A stretch of 64,000 bases of DNA. It comes from Cribrihabitans_A neustonicus (GTDB taxonomy: Bacteria > Pseudomonadota > Alphaproteobacteria > Rhodobacterales > Rhodobacteraceae). The stretch lies in assembly GCF_048820895.1 (NCBI RefSeq), contig NZ_JBMERQ010000003.1, positions 331,631-395,630 on the forward strand. Reading direction: 5' to 3'. Numbering within the stretch: position 1 is the stretch's first letter; each line of letters opens with the position of its first letter. The notes under the pieces were generated by a model. It was not told where the DNA came from, did no database searches, and saw nothing but the letters and a program-made list of their open reading frames with translations. The position numbers were made by a program, and so were the translations under genes. Positions 18,838-27,231 of the stretch are shown here, piece by piece.

Positions 18838-19721
18838 AGCGGCGCCTGCGCGGCAGCAGCGGCGAGGGGCGTACGGACCCGGCGCCCTCGCGGCTGAAGT
18901 ACCGGCTCCAGCGCTGGATGCTGACGCCCGGCATCCGCTTCGGCCTGCGTTTCGGGGTGCCGCTATGCCTGATGCTCGCAGCAGGCAGTGCCTACCTTGC
19001 CGACGAGGCGCGCCGGGACGGGCTGCAGCAGCTGGTCAACAGTGCCCGGGCCGCGATTGAGGAGCGGCCCGAGTTCATGGTCAAGGTGATGGCGGTGGAC
19101 GGCGCCGGGACTAGCGTTGCTCAGGACATCCGCGAGGTTGTGCCGATCGATTTCCCCGTCAGCTCCTTCGATCTCGACCTCACGCAGATCCGCGACGTCA
19201 TCACCGGGCTCGACCCGGTGAAGACCGCCAGCGTGCGCATCCGCCCCGGCGGCGTGTTGCAGATCGACGTGGAAGAGCGCAAGCCGGCTGTGATCTGGCG
19301 CAGCCGCGAGGGGCTGGCGCTCCTCGACGAAAACGGCATCCACGTGGCCGAGCTGGGCCGCCGCAGTCTGCACCCGGATTTGCCGCTGATCGCCGGGCGC
19401 GGCGCCAGCGCTGCAGTCCCAGAGGCCCTGCAGCTCTTTGCCGCGGCACAGCCGCTGGGGCCGCGCCTGCGCGGGCTGGTGCGCATCGGGGAGCGGCGCT
19501 GGGACGTGGTTTTGGACCGCAAGCAGCGCATCATGCTGCCCGCACGCGACCCGGTGCCGGCGCTGGAGCGGGTGCTGGCGGTCAGCGAGGTGCAGGACCT
19601 TCTGGAGCGGGACGTGGCGGCTGTCGACATGCGCCTGGCCGCCCGCCCGACCGTGCGGATGAGTGAAAACGCAGTGGAAAACTGGTGGCGCATCAGGCAG
19701 CTGAATGGGGGCGGGCAATAA
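18825..19721 (+). CDS. ftsQ: Cell division protein FtsQ
   Basis: FtsQ is a bitopic division protein that bridges early and late divisome components. The 298-aa protein has a basic cytoplasmic N-terminus, one membrane helix near residues 42-63, and a POTRA-like region. The FtsQ domain includes FDLDLTQIRDVITGLDPVKTASVRIRPGG and the block RKPAVIWRSREGLALLDENG. Its ATG lies inside the end of ddl and its stop is one base before the ftsA ATG, which indicates tight coupling. Confidence 0.92.
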   Translation: MQSLKRRLRGSSGEGRTDPAPSRLKYRLQRWMLTPGIRFGLRFGVPLCLMLAAGSAYLADEARRDGLQQLVNSARAAIEERPEFMVKVMAVDGAGTSVAQDIREVVPIDFPVSSFDLDLTQIRDVITGLDPVKTASVRIRPGGVLQIDVEERKPAVIWRSREGLALLDENGIHVAELGRRSLHPDLPLIAGRGASAAVPEALQLFAAAQPLGPRLRGLVRIGERRWDVVLDRKQRIMLPARDPVPALERVLAVSEVQDLLERDVAAVDMRLAARPTVRMSENAVENWWRIRQLNGGGQ

Positions 19722-19722
19722 G

Positions 19723-21057
19723 ATGACGGATCTCTACCAATCTCAGCGGGCGATGCGTCAGATACGCCGTCAGGCCTTGCAGCGCGGCGTGGTGGCGATC
19801 CTCGACATTGGCAGCTCGAAGATTGCCTGCCTGGTTCTGCGCTTCGACGGCAGCGCCAAGCTGAGCGAGGACGGCTCCATCGGCTCACTTGCCGGGCAGT
19901 CCGGCTTCCGGGTGATCGGCGCCGCCACCACGCGTTCGCGCGGGGTGCAGTTCGGCGAGATCACCGCGATGCAGGAGACAGAACGCGCCATCCGCACCGC
20001 GGTGCAGGCGGCACAGAAGATGGCGGGCGTGCGGGTCGATCACGTGATTGCCTGTTTTGCCGGCGCCAACCCGCGCTCCTACGGGCTCGACGCCAAGGTG
20101 GAGTTGCAGGGCCAGGTGGTGTCGGAGAACGAGGTGGCCCAGGTGCTTGCCGCCTGCGAGGTGCCGGAATACGGCGCGGGCCGCGAGGTGCTGCACGCGC
20201 AGCCGGTGAACTTTGCGCTCGACAACCGGTCGGGACTTGCCGATCCGCGCGGCCAGATGGGGCAGACGCTGGCCGTTGACATGCACATGCTGACCGTCGA
20301 TGCGATGGCGGTGCAGAATCTGGTGCGCTGCATCCAGCGCTGCGACCTCGAGCTCGCGGGGATTGCCTCCTCCGCCTATGCGGCGGGTTTCTCAGCGCTG
20401 GTGGAGGACGAGCAGGAGCTTGGTGCCGCCTGCATCGACATGGGCGGCGGCTCCACGTCGATCTCGATCTTCATGAAGAAACACATGATCTATGCCGACG
20501 CGGTGCGGCTTGGCGGCGACCACATCACCAGTGACATCTCGATGGGCCTCAGTGTGCCGATGGCAAGCGCTGAGCGGATCAAGACGATGCACGGCGGCGT
20601 GCATGCCACCGGCGCCGACGACCGCGAGATGATCGACATTGGCGGCGACACCGGCGACTGGGAGCACGACCGCCGCTCCGCCAGCCGGGCCGAGCTGATC
20701 GGCATTATGCGGCCGCGGGTGGAGGAGATCCTCGAGGAGGTGCGGGCGCGGCTCGACGCGGCTGGGTTCGAGTACCTGCCGAGCCAGCAGATCGTGCTGA
20801 CTGGCGGCTCCAGCCAGATCCTCGGGCTCGACGGGCTGGCGAGCCGCATCCTGGGCCAGCAGGTGCGCCTGGGCCGCCCTTTGCGCGTGCATGGCCTGCC
20901 GCAATCGGTGACCGGCCCGGCCTTTGCCGCGGCAGTGGGGCTCAGTCTGTTTGCCGCGCATCCCCAGGATGAATGGTGGGATTTCGACATGCCGGTCGAC
21001 CGCTACCCGGCCGGCACCCTGGGCCGGGCAATCAAGTGGTTCAGCGACAATTGGTAA
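19723..21057 (+). CDS. ftsA: Cell division protein FtsA
   Basis: FtsA is the actin-like protein that tethers FtsZ polymers to the membrane. The 444-aa product has the phosphate-1 block AILDIGSSKIACLVLRF near residue 26. Phosphate-2 is CIDMGGGSTSISIF near 237, and the adenosine block is VLTGGSSQILGLDGLASRIL near 360. The C-terminal end, LGRAIKWFSDNW, is an amphipathic membrane-targeting helix of the expected type. The ATG at 19723 has a GGGGGCGGG tract upstream; the in-frame ATG at 19705 lies inside ftsQ and is less likely. Confidence 0.95.
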   Translation: MTDLYQSQRAMRQIRRQALQRGVVAILDIGSSKIACLVLRFDGSAKLSEDGSIGSLAGQSGFRVIGAATTRSRGVQFGEITAMQETERAIRTAVQAAQKMAGVRVDHVIACFAGANPRSYGLDAKVELQGQVVSENEVAQVLAACEVPEYGAGREVLHAQPVNFALDNRSGLADPRGQMGQTLAVDMHMLTVDAMAVQNLVRCIQRCDLELAGIASSAYAAGFSALVEDEQELGAACIDMGGGSTSISIFMKKHMIYADAVRLGGDHITSDISMGLSVPMASAERIKTMHGGVHATGADDREMIDIGGDTGDWEHDRRSASRAELIGIMRPRVEEILEEVRARLDAAGFEYLPSQQIVLTGGSSQILGLDGLASRILGQQVRLGRPLRVHGLPQSVTGPAFAAAVGLSLFAAHPQDEWWDFDMPVDRYPAGTLGRAIKWFSDNW

Positions 21058-21429
21058 GCTGCAGCCGGATTCGCGCGTAGCGCGCAATGAGGGCGTGACA
21101 CTCCCCGCTCCAGGCGTTAGGGTGCCGTTAACGTCCGCGAAGTGCGGCGAGTCAGCAGGCCGGGCAGTGGCCAGCCAGAGATCAACATAACGGACCCCGC
21201 AGCAGGAGTGCAGCGGGCTGCGGTGTCATGTTGTGTGTGGGTTCGGCTAAAACCGCAATATCTGCTAGATTCGGCGAATTGCTGCAGGAGCCGTGTCAGA
21301 ACATAGCTGTATTTTGTGGTTCCTTACGCTTTTTGGGATGACGCAACATCTGCGGCGCGGTAGGATTGAAGCGGACAGGACAGAAAAAAGCCCTTTGCGG
21401 GAGGGCACGCAAACACAGGCGGGAAGAGC
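21058..21429 (+). promoter_or_regulatory. ftsZ upstream region with a CtrA-like site
   Basis: This 372-base gap has no gene and is the largest inside the division block, which suggests an independent ftsZ promoter region. TTAG (21117-21120), seven bases, then TTAA (21128-21131) fits TTAA-N7-TTAA with one mismatch. The stretch from about 21240 to 21340 is A+T-rich and could hold the promoter, but I could not choose -35 and -10 elements with confidence. Confidence 0.4.
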
Positions 21430-23175
21430 ATGACGTTGAACCTTTCGATGCCCGGGCATGAAGAACTGAAGCCGAAGATCACCGTATTTGGCGTGGGCGG
21501 CGCTGGCGGCAACGCCGTCAACAACATGATTGCCAAGGAACTGGACGGCGTGGAATTCGTCGTTGCCAACACGGACGCCCAGGCGCTGCAGCAGAGCGCT
21601 GCGAAAAGCCGCATCCAGCTTGGCATCAAGGTGACTGAAGGTTTGGGCGCAGGCGCCCGCCCGCAGGTGGGCTCTGCCGCCGCCGAAGAAAGCATCGAAC
21701 AGATCGTCGACCACCTGGCGGGCGCGCATATGTGCTTCATCACTGCGGGCATGGGCGGCGGCACCGGCACCGGTGCGGCACCGATCATCGCACAGGCCGC
21801 ACGCGAGCTGGGCGTGCTGACAGTGGGCGTGGTCACCAAGCCGTTCCAGTTCGAGGGCGTGAAGCGGATGCGCCAGGCGGAGTTCGGCGTCGAGAGCCTG
21901 CAGAAGGTCGTCGACACGCTGATTATCATCCCAAACCAGAACCTGTTCCGCCTGGCCAACGAGAAGACCACCTTCACCGAGGCGTTCTCGATGGCCGACG
22001 ACGTGCTCTACCAGGGCGTGAAGGGCGTGACAGACCTGATGGTGCGCCCGGGCCTCATCAACCTCGACTTCGCCGACGTGCGCGCCGTGATGGATGAGAT
22101 GGGCAAGGCGATGATGGGCACTGGCGAGGGCGAAGGCGAAGACCGCGCCATCCAGGCCGCCGAGAAGGCGATTGCTAACCCGCTGCTGGACGAAATCAGC
22201 CTCAAGGGCGCCAAGGGCGTGCTGATCAACATCACCGGCAGCCACGACCTCACCCTGTTCGAGCTGGACGAGGCCGCCAACCGCATCCGCGAGGAAGTGG
22301 ACCCGGACGCCAACATCATCGTCGGCTCGACGCTGGATACCGACATGGATGGCCGGATGCGTGTCTCCGTCGTCGCCACCGGCATCGACGCAACCGACGT
22401 GAATACCGAAATGCCGGTGCCGCGCCGCCCGATGTCCTCGCCGCTGCGCCAGACCGTGAGCGCCGAGGAAACCCGCGCTGCGCCGCAGGACGCCGCCCCG
22501 CAGTCCCTGCAGCCGGCTGCCGCACAGGAAACGCCCGCGCCGGCTGCCCGGCCTGCGCCCGCGGCGCATTCCGCCCCGGCCCAGCCTGCCGCCGCAGCGC
22601 CCTCCGCTCCCGAAGAGCCGTCACTCTTTGCCGAAATGAACGTGCCGCAGGCGCAGGACGACGCAGGCGAAGTCTTCGAGGAGGCTGAGCCGCTTGCCGA
22701 CGACGGCCTGCCGCCTCCGGCCTACCGCCCGCAGGTGCCCGAGTTCCGCCCGCAGGCGGATGTGGCGCCGCAGCAGCCTGAAACCTTCGTCGCTCCCAAG
22801 GCGCCAGCCCCGGGCACGCCGTCGCAGGATGCGATCGTTCGCCTGCAGGCCGCGACCCAGCGCGCTCAGACCCAGCACGCGCAGCCGCGCCAGGCGCCCG
22901 CCGCGCCTGTGCAGCAGGCGCAGCACCACCAGCAACAGCCGCAGCAGCAGGCTCAGCCGGAAGGCCAGCGCCGCTTTGGCCTGAACTCGCTGATCCATCG
23001 GATGACCGGCAGCGGCGCTGACGCTCAAGCCGCGAAGCCGCAGCAGCCGGTGCGCCAGCAGCCCTCTATGCAGGCTCCTGCGCAGCAGCAGCAGCAACAG
23101 CAGCAGCAACACCAGGCTGATCCGGACCAGGAACGCATCGAAATCCCTGCTTTCCTGCGCCGTCAGGCCAACTGA
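21430..23175 (+). CDS. ftsZ: Cell division GTPase FtsZ
   Basis: FtsZ is the tubulin-like GTPase that forms the division ring. The 581-aa product has VFGVGGAGGNAVNNM near residue 20, the tubulin signature GGGTGTG at 109-115, and the T7-loop region NLDFADV from 211. The conserved core ends near residue 325. A long linker of about 240 residues follows, rich in A, P and Q and including nine glutamines in a row near 552-560. The conserved C-terminal peptide (RIEIPAFLRRQ) ends the protein. Long linkers are common in alphaproteobacteria. An intrinsic terminator follows the stop. Confidence 0.97.
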   Translation: MTLNLSMPGHEELKPKITVFGVGGAGGNAVNNMIAKELDGVEFVVANTDAQALQQSAAKSRIQLGIKVTEGLGAGARPQVGSAAAEESIEQIVDHLAGAHMCFITAGMGGGTGTGAAPIIAQAARELGVLTVGVVTKPFQFEGVKRMRQAEFGVESLQKVVDTLIIIPNQNLFRLANEKTTFTEAFSMADDVLYQGVKGVTDLMVRPGLINLDFADVRAVMDEMGKAMMGTGEGEGEDRAIQAAEKAIANPLLDEISLKGAKGVLINITGSHDLTLFELDEAANRIREEVDPDANIIVGSTLDTDMDGRMRVSVVATGIDATDVNTEMPVPRRPMSSPLRQTVSAEETRAAPQDAAPQSLQPAAAQETPAPAARPAPAAHSAPAQPAAAAPSAPEEPSLFAEMNVPQAQDDAGEVFEEAEPLADDGLPPPAYRPQVPEFRPQADVAPQQPETFVAPKAPAPGTPSQDAIVRLQAATQRAQTQHAQPRQAPAAPVQQAQHHQQQPQQQAQPEGQRRFGLNSLIHRMTGSGADAQAAKPQQPVRQQPSMQAPAQQQQQQQQQHQADPDQERIEIPAFLRRQAN

Positions 23176-23199
23176 ACATTCACGAATATGACCAGAACA

Positions 23200-23227
23200 G
23201 GCCGCCGCAAGGCGGCCTTTTTTCTTT
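23200..23227 (+). terminator. Intrinsic terminator after ftsZ
   Basis: GGCCGCC (23200-23206) and GGCGGCC (23211-23217) form a 7-bp stem with a GCAA loop, followed by T6CTTT. It should end the ftsQ-ftsA-ftsZ transcript, which would make lpxC a separate unit. Confidence 0.88.
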
Positions 23228-23387
23228 CAAACCAATATGTTGTGCCGAGATGCGCGGGGAATTGCCACCAGCGTTTGCCCATGTTTCAAACCGTTACAAA
23301 GATTGAGTTGTGAGAATGTCGGCAAAATCTTACCTGTTTGTCGCAACACGGTCACATCAGGCCGGAAATAGCTCAAAGAGGCGCAAG

Positions 23388-24323
23388 GTGCAGAATACGC
23401 TCAAAGCAGCAGTCGCATTTGAAGGGGTCGGTCTCCATACCGGCAAGCCTGCGCGCATGGTCGTGAACCCGGCCCCGGCTGGACATGGCATCCGCTTCAA
23501 GCGCACTGACATCGCATTGGGCAACACCATTGTCCCGGCGCGCTGGGATATGGTGGAGCGCACCGCGCTCTGCACCCGGCTGGTCAATGCCGCCGGAGTC
23601 AGTGTCTCCACGGTCGAGCATATTATGGCCGCGCTGGCGGGCTGCGGCATCCACAATGCCCTGATCGACATTGACGGTCCGGAAGTGCCGATCCTCGACG
23701 GCTCCTCGGCGCATTTCGTGCGCGGCATCATGCAGCAGGGCGTGCAGCGTTTGGGCGTGCCTGCCACTGCTTTCGAGGTGCTGAAGCCGGTCACTGTGGA
23801 AAAGGACGGCGCCCGCGCAACGCTTCTGCCCTGCGACCGCCTAATGATCGAGTTTCACATCGAATTTGCCGAAGCCGCCATCGGCCGCCAGAGTAAGGTG
23901 CTGGACCTTCGCAACGGCGCCTTTGCGCGTGAGCTCTGCGACAGCCGCACGTTTTGCCGCCGCGCCGATGTAGAGGCGATGCAGGCCAATGGGCTGGCTC
24001 TCGGCGGTGTTCCCGGCGAAAACGCGGTTGTGTTCGACGGTGACCGCATCGAAAGCGGCGCCGGGCTGCGCCACGCAGATGAGCCGGTGCGCCACAAGAT
24101 GCTCGACGCGCTGGGGGATCTTGCGCTGGCCGGGGGGCCGATCCTGGGCCGCTACGTTGGCGAGCGTGCGGGGCACGCGCTGACCAACACTCTGCTGCGG
24201 GCCTTGTTTGCGGAGCCGGGGGCGGTCCGCGAAGTCACCTGTAATGCAGCAATTGCGGCGCGGCTGCCGGGCCAAGGGCTGGTCTGGTCGGAAATTCCGG
24301 CGGAAAGCCGGCGCGTCGCCTAA
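23388..24323 (+). CDS. lpxC: UDP-3-O-acyl-N-acetylglucosamine deacetylase LpxC
   Basis: LpxC is the zinc deacetylase that commits precursors to lipid A. I chose the GTG at 23388 because the product then begins MQNTLKAAVAFEGVGLHTG, the standard LpxC start, and AAAGAGG lies six bases upstream. This gives 311 aa; the ATG at 23316 would add 24 residues with no family similarity. The zinc-binding VEH motif ends at H78, and the second zinc motif HKMLDALGD lies near 232. The gene follows the ftsZ terminator and is itself followed by one. Confidence 0.94.
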   Translation: MQNTLKAAVAFEGVGLHTGKPARMVVNPAPAGHGIRFKRTDIALGNTIVPARWDMVERTALCTRLVNAAGVSVSTVEHIMAALAGCGIHNALIDIDGPEVPILDGSSAHFVRGIMQQGVQRLGVPATAFEVLKPVTVEKDGARATLLPCDRLMIEFHIEFAEAAIGRQSKVLDLRNGAFARELCDSRTFCRRADVEAMQANGLALGGVPGENAVVFDGDRIESGAGLRHADEPVRHKMLDALGDLALAGGPILGRYVGERAGHALTNTLLRALFAEPGAVREVTCNAAIAARLPGQGLVWSEIPAESRRVA

Positions 24324-24354
24324 GGCGGAGAACCTGGAACGAGCGGCAAACTGG

Positions 24355-24379
24355 CCCGGGACAATGTCCCGGGTCTTTT
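24355..24379 (+). terminator. Intrinsic terminator after lpxC
   Basis: CCCGGGA (24355-24361) and TCCCGGG (24367-24373) pair around CAATG and are followed by TCTTTTC. It lies 32 bases after the lpxC stop. Confidence 0.75.
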
Positions 24380-24577
24380 CCGCCGCAGGAGCGCCCGGCA
24401 ATCTGGCGCGCGGCCAGCCGCGCCTCCGGGAGGACGCCAGCTGCCTTGACCCCGGCGCGCTTTCTCTGCCAATTGAGTGCGGACGCGTTTATGGCGTTTT
24501 GCAGGACTTTTGGATGTGCTAGACCCGGTGCAACCGGGGCGCACACCCGCAAGTCGAAGACGGTGAGGTTAGGCAAG

Positions 24578-25429
24578 ATGAACGGCATCAGGGCAGCAGC
24601 CAAAACGCTGGGCACGGTTCTACTGGTGGCGGCCTTGGCGGGTTGCGGCGGCGCCGACGGCGACGCGGTCAGGCGGGCCGAGTCGCTGGAAACCTACTCG
24701 CCGGAACAGATCTACGAGCGCGGTGAGTTCGAACTCGCCCGCGACCGCACGAAGGACGCGGCCTATTTCTTCTCTGAGATTGAACGTCTCTACCCGTATT
24801 CCGAATGGGCCAAGCAGGCGCTGATCATGCAGGCCTTCGCCTATCACCAGGCGCGCGACTACGAGAACAGCCGCGCCGCCGCGCAGCGCTTCATCGACGT
24901 CTACCCGGCGGATGAGGACGCTGCCTATGCCCAGTACCTCCTGGCGCTCAGCTACTACGACCAGATTGACGAGGTTGGCCGCGACCAGGGCCTGACCTTC
25001 CAGGCGCTGCAGGCGCTGCGCACGGTGATCGAGGTCTACCCGGAAAGCCAGTATACGACCTCGGCGATCCTGAAATTCGACCTCGCTTTCGACCATCTGG
25101 CGGCGAAGGAGATGGAAATCGGCCGCTACTATCTGCGCCGCAAGCATTTCACTTCCGCCATAAACCGCTTCCGCGTCGTGGTGGAGGACTTCCAGACCAC
25201 CAGCCACACGCCCGAGGCGCTGCACCGGCTGGTTGAGGCGTATCTGTCGCTGGGGCTTACCGATGAGGCCCAGACCGCGGGCGCTATTCTGGGCCATAAT
25301 TATCAATCGACCGAATGGTATCGGGACAGCTACAAGCTGCTGACGGGCCAGGGGCTTGAGCTCAAGGACCGCGGCAACAACTGGCTGAGCCAGATTTACC
25401 GCCAGGCGATCAAGGGGCAGTGGCTGTAA
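24578..25429 (+). CDS. bamD: Outer membrane assembly lipoprotein BamD
   Basis: BamD is the essential lipoprotein of the BAM complex that inserts beta-barrel proteins into the outer membrane. The 283-aa product has a lipoprotein signal peptide ending in LAGC (cysteine near residue 24). Tetratricopeptide-like repeats follow, such as YSPEQIYERGEFELARDRTKDAAYFFSEIERLYPYSEW and the RTVIEVYPESQYTTSA block typical of ComL/BamD. The ATG at 24578 lies directly before the signal peptide. recN begins 27 bases after the stop, as in many alphaproteobacteria. Confidence 0.93.
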   Translation: MNGIRAAAKTLGTVLLVAALAGCGGADGDAVRRAESLETYSPEQIYERGEFELARDRTKDAAYFFSEIERLYPYSEWAKQALIMQAFAYHQARDYENSRAAAQRFIDVYPADEDAAYAQYLLALSYYDQIDEVGRDQGLTFQALQALRTVIEVYPESQYTTSAILKFDLAFDHLAAKEMEIGRYYLRRKHFTSAINRFRVVVEDFQTTSHTPEALHRLVEAYLSLGLTDEAQTAGAILGHNYQSTEWYRDSYKLLTGQGLELKDRGNNWLSQIYRQAIKGQWL

Positions 25430-25456
25430 CAGCAGCCGTTGTGTAGGGGCGGGGCC

Positions 25457-27106
25457 ATGCTGCGCGCGCTGGATATCCGGGATATTCTGATCATCGACCA
25501 TCTGGAGCTGAACTTTCAGCCCGGACTGAACGTGCTGACCGGGGAAACCGGGGCGGGGAAATCGATCCTGCTCGACAGCCTGGGTTTTGTGCTCGGCTGG
25601 CGCGGCCGCGCCGAGCTTGTGCGCCAGGGTGCAGCCCAGGGCGAGGTAGTGGCCGAGTTCGATCTGCCCGAAGGCCACGCTGCGCACCGGGTGCTGGAGG
25701 AGGCGGGCCTGCCTGGCGGGCGCGAGCTGATCCTGCGCCGCGTAAACACTGCCGAGGGCCGCAAGACCGCCTGGGTCAACGACCGGCGCTGCTCGGGCGA
25801 GGTGCTGCGCGCGTTGTCGGAAACCCTGGTGGAACTGCATGGCCAGCACGACGACCGCGGCCTGTTGAACCCGCGCGGCCACCGCGCGCTGCTCGATGAC
25901 TTCGCCCGTGCCGGCCCCGAGCTGGAGGCGGTGCGCACCGCCTGGACCGCGGCTGCCCGGGCCCGTAAGACGGTGGCGGAAACCCGCGCCGCCCTCGACG
26001 CCGTGCGCGCCGAGGAAGAGTTCCTGCGCCACGCAGTGGCGGAGCTCGATAAGCTCGATCCGCAGCCGGGCGAGGACGCCGAACTGGACGCGCGCCGCCG
26101 GGAGATGCAGGCCGCCGAACGCATCCGCGGCGACATCGCCCGCGCTTTTGCGCTGCTGGGCGAAGGTGCCGAAACCGCGATGGGCGAAGCGCAGCGCTGG
26201 CTCGAAAGCGTCGCCGGCCGCGAGGAGGATACCGGTCTGGACGAACCGCTTTCTGCCCTCAGCCGCGCGATGATCGAGCTGGGCGAGGCACAAAGCGGCG
26301 TCGAGGCGGTGCTGGAGCGGCTGGAATTCAATCCGGGCGATCTGGAGGACTGCGAGGAGCGCCTGTTTGAGATCCGGGCCCAGGCCCGCAAGCACGGGGT
26401 GCAGCCTGACGATCTGGGCGATTACGCCGACAGCCTGCGCCAAAAGCTCGCCGCGCTGGATGCGGGCGGGCAGAACCTGGCCGATCAGGAAGCTGCGCTC
26501 AAGGCGGCCGAGGATGCCTATACGGCCGCCGCCGGCGCGCTGAGCGATACCCGCCGAAAAAGCGCCGCCGCGCTCGATGCCGCGGTGATGGCCGAGCTTG
26601 CACCGCTGAAGATGGAGCGGGCGGTTTTCGAGACCCGTATCGAGGATGCAGAGCCCGGCCCGGAGGGCAAGGACGCGGTGGCTTTCACCGTCGCCACCAA
26701 CCCCGGCGCCCCGGCAGGCCCCTTGAACAAGATTGCCTCCGGTGGTGAGCTCAGCCGCTTCCTGCTGGCGCTGAAGGTCTGCCTGCGCGGCGAGGAAGGC
26801 GGCAGGACGCTGATCTTCGACGAAATCGACCGCGGCGTCGGCGGCGCGACGGCCAACGCCGTGGGCCGCCGGCTGCGCGATCTGGCAGCGGGCGGCCAAG
26901 TGCTGGTGGTCACGCATTCGCCGCAGGTGGCGGCGCTTGGCGGCCATCACTGGCAGGTGCGCAAGCAGGTCGTCGAGGGCATGACGCTCTCGGAGGTGGT
27001 GCCGCTGGCCGCGTCCGAGCGGGTGGATGAGCTCGCGCGGATGGTCTCGGGCGACACTATCACCGAAGAAGCCCGCGCCGCCGCCCGCGCCTTGTTGGCG
27101 GGCTGA
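25457..27106 (+). CDS. recN: DNA repair protein RecN
   Basis: RecN is an SMC-like ATPase involved in double-strand break repair. The 549-aa product has Walker A GETGAGKS at residues 29-36. Two helical, probably coiled-coil arms follow (about 150-380). The ABC signature SGGELSRF lies near 430 and Walker B LIFDEIDRGVGG near 455. The start at 25457 follows a GGGGCGGGG tract. A 7-bp GC hairpin (27116-27144) follows the stop without a T tract. Confidence 0.95.
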   Translation: MLRALDIRDILIIDHLELNFQPGLNVLTGETGAGKSILLDSLGFVLGWRGRAELVRQGAAQGEVVAEFDLPEGHAAHRVLEEAGLPGGRELILRRVNTAEGRKTAWVNDRRCSGEVLRALSETLVELHGQHDDRGLLNPRGHRALLDDFARAGPELEAVRTAWTAAARARKTVAETRAALDAVRAEEEFLRHAVAELDKLDPQPGEDAELDARRREMQAAERIRGDIARAFALLGEGAETAMGEAQRWLESVAGREEDTGLDEPLSALSRAMIELGEAQSGVEAVLERLEFNPGDLEDCEERLFEIRAQARKHGVQPDDLGDYADSLRQKLAALDAGGQNLADQEAALKAAEDAYTAAAGALSDTRRKSAAALDAAVMAELAPLKMERAVFETRIEDAEPGPEGKDAVAFTVATNPGAPAGPLNKIASGGELSRFLLALKVCLRGEEGGRTLIFDEIDRGVGGATANAVGRRLRDLAAGGQVLVVTHSPQVAALGGHHWQVRKQVVEGMTLSEVVPLAASERVDELARMVSGDTITEEARAAARALLAG

Positions 27107-27231
27107 GCCACGGCAGGGGGGCTCGGGCCGGCGTTATGCCCCCCGCTTCGCGGAGCGTGCCGGGAGTGATGGATTATTAACTGCCGCGGTGGCAGTGTAA
27201 TGATTTATAAGACGAAAAGACCATCGGCCCC

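Noticed and set aside
24620..26950. Long minus-strand open frame (776 aa) opposite bamD and recN
   Set aside because: Antisense to two clear genes; high G+C makes long shadow frames. No family-like sequence or ribosome binding site.
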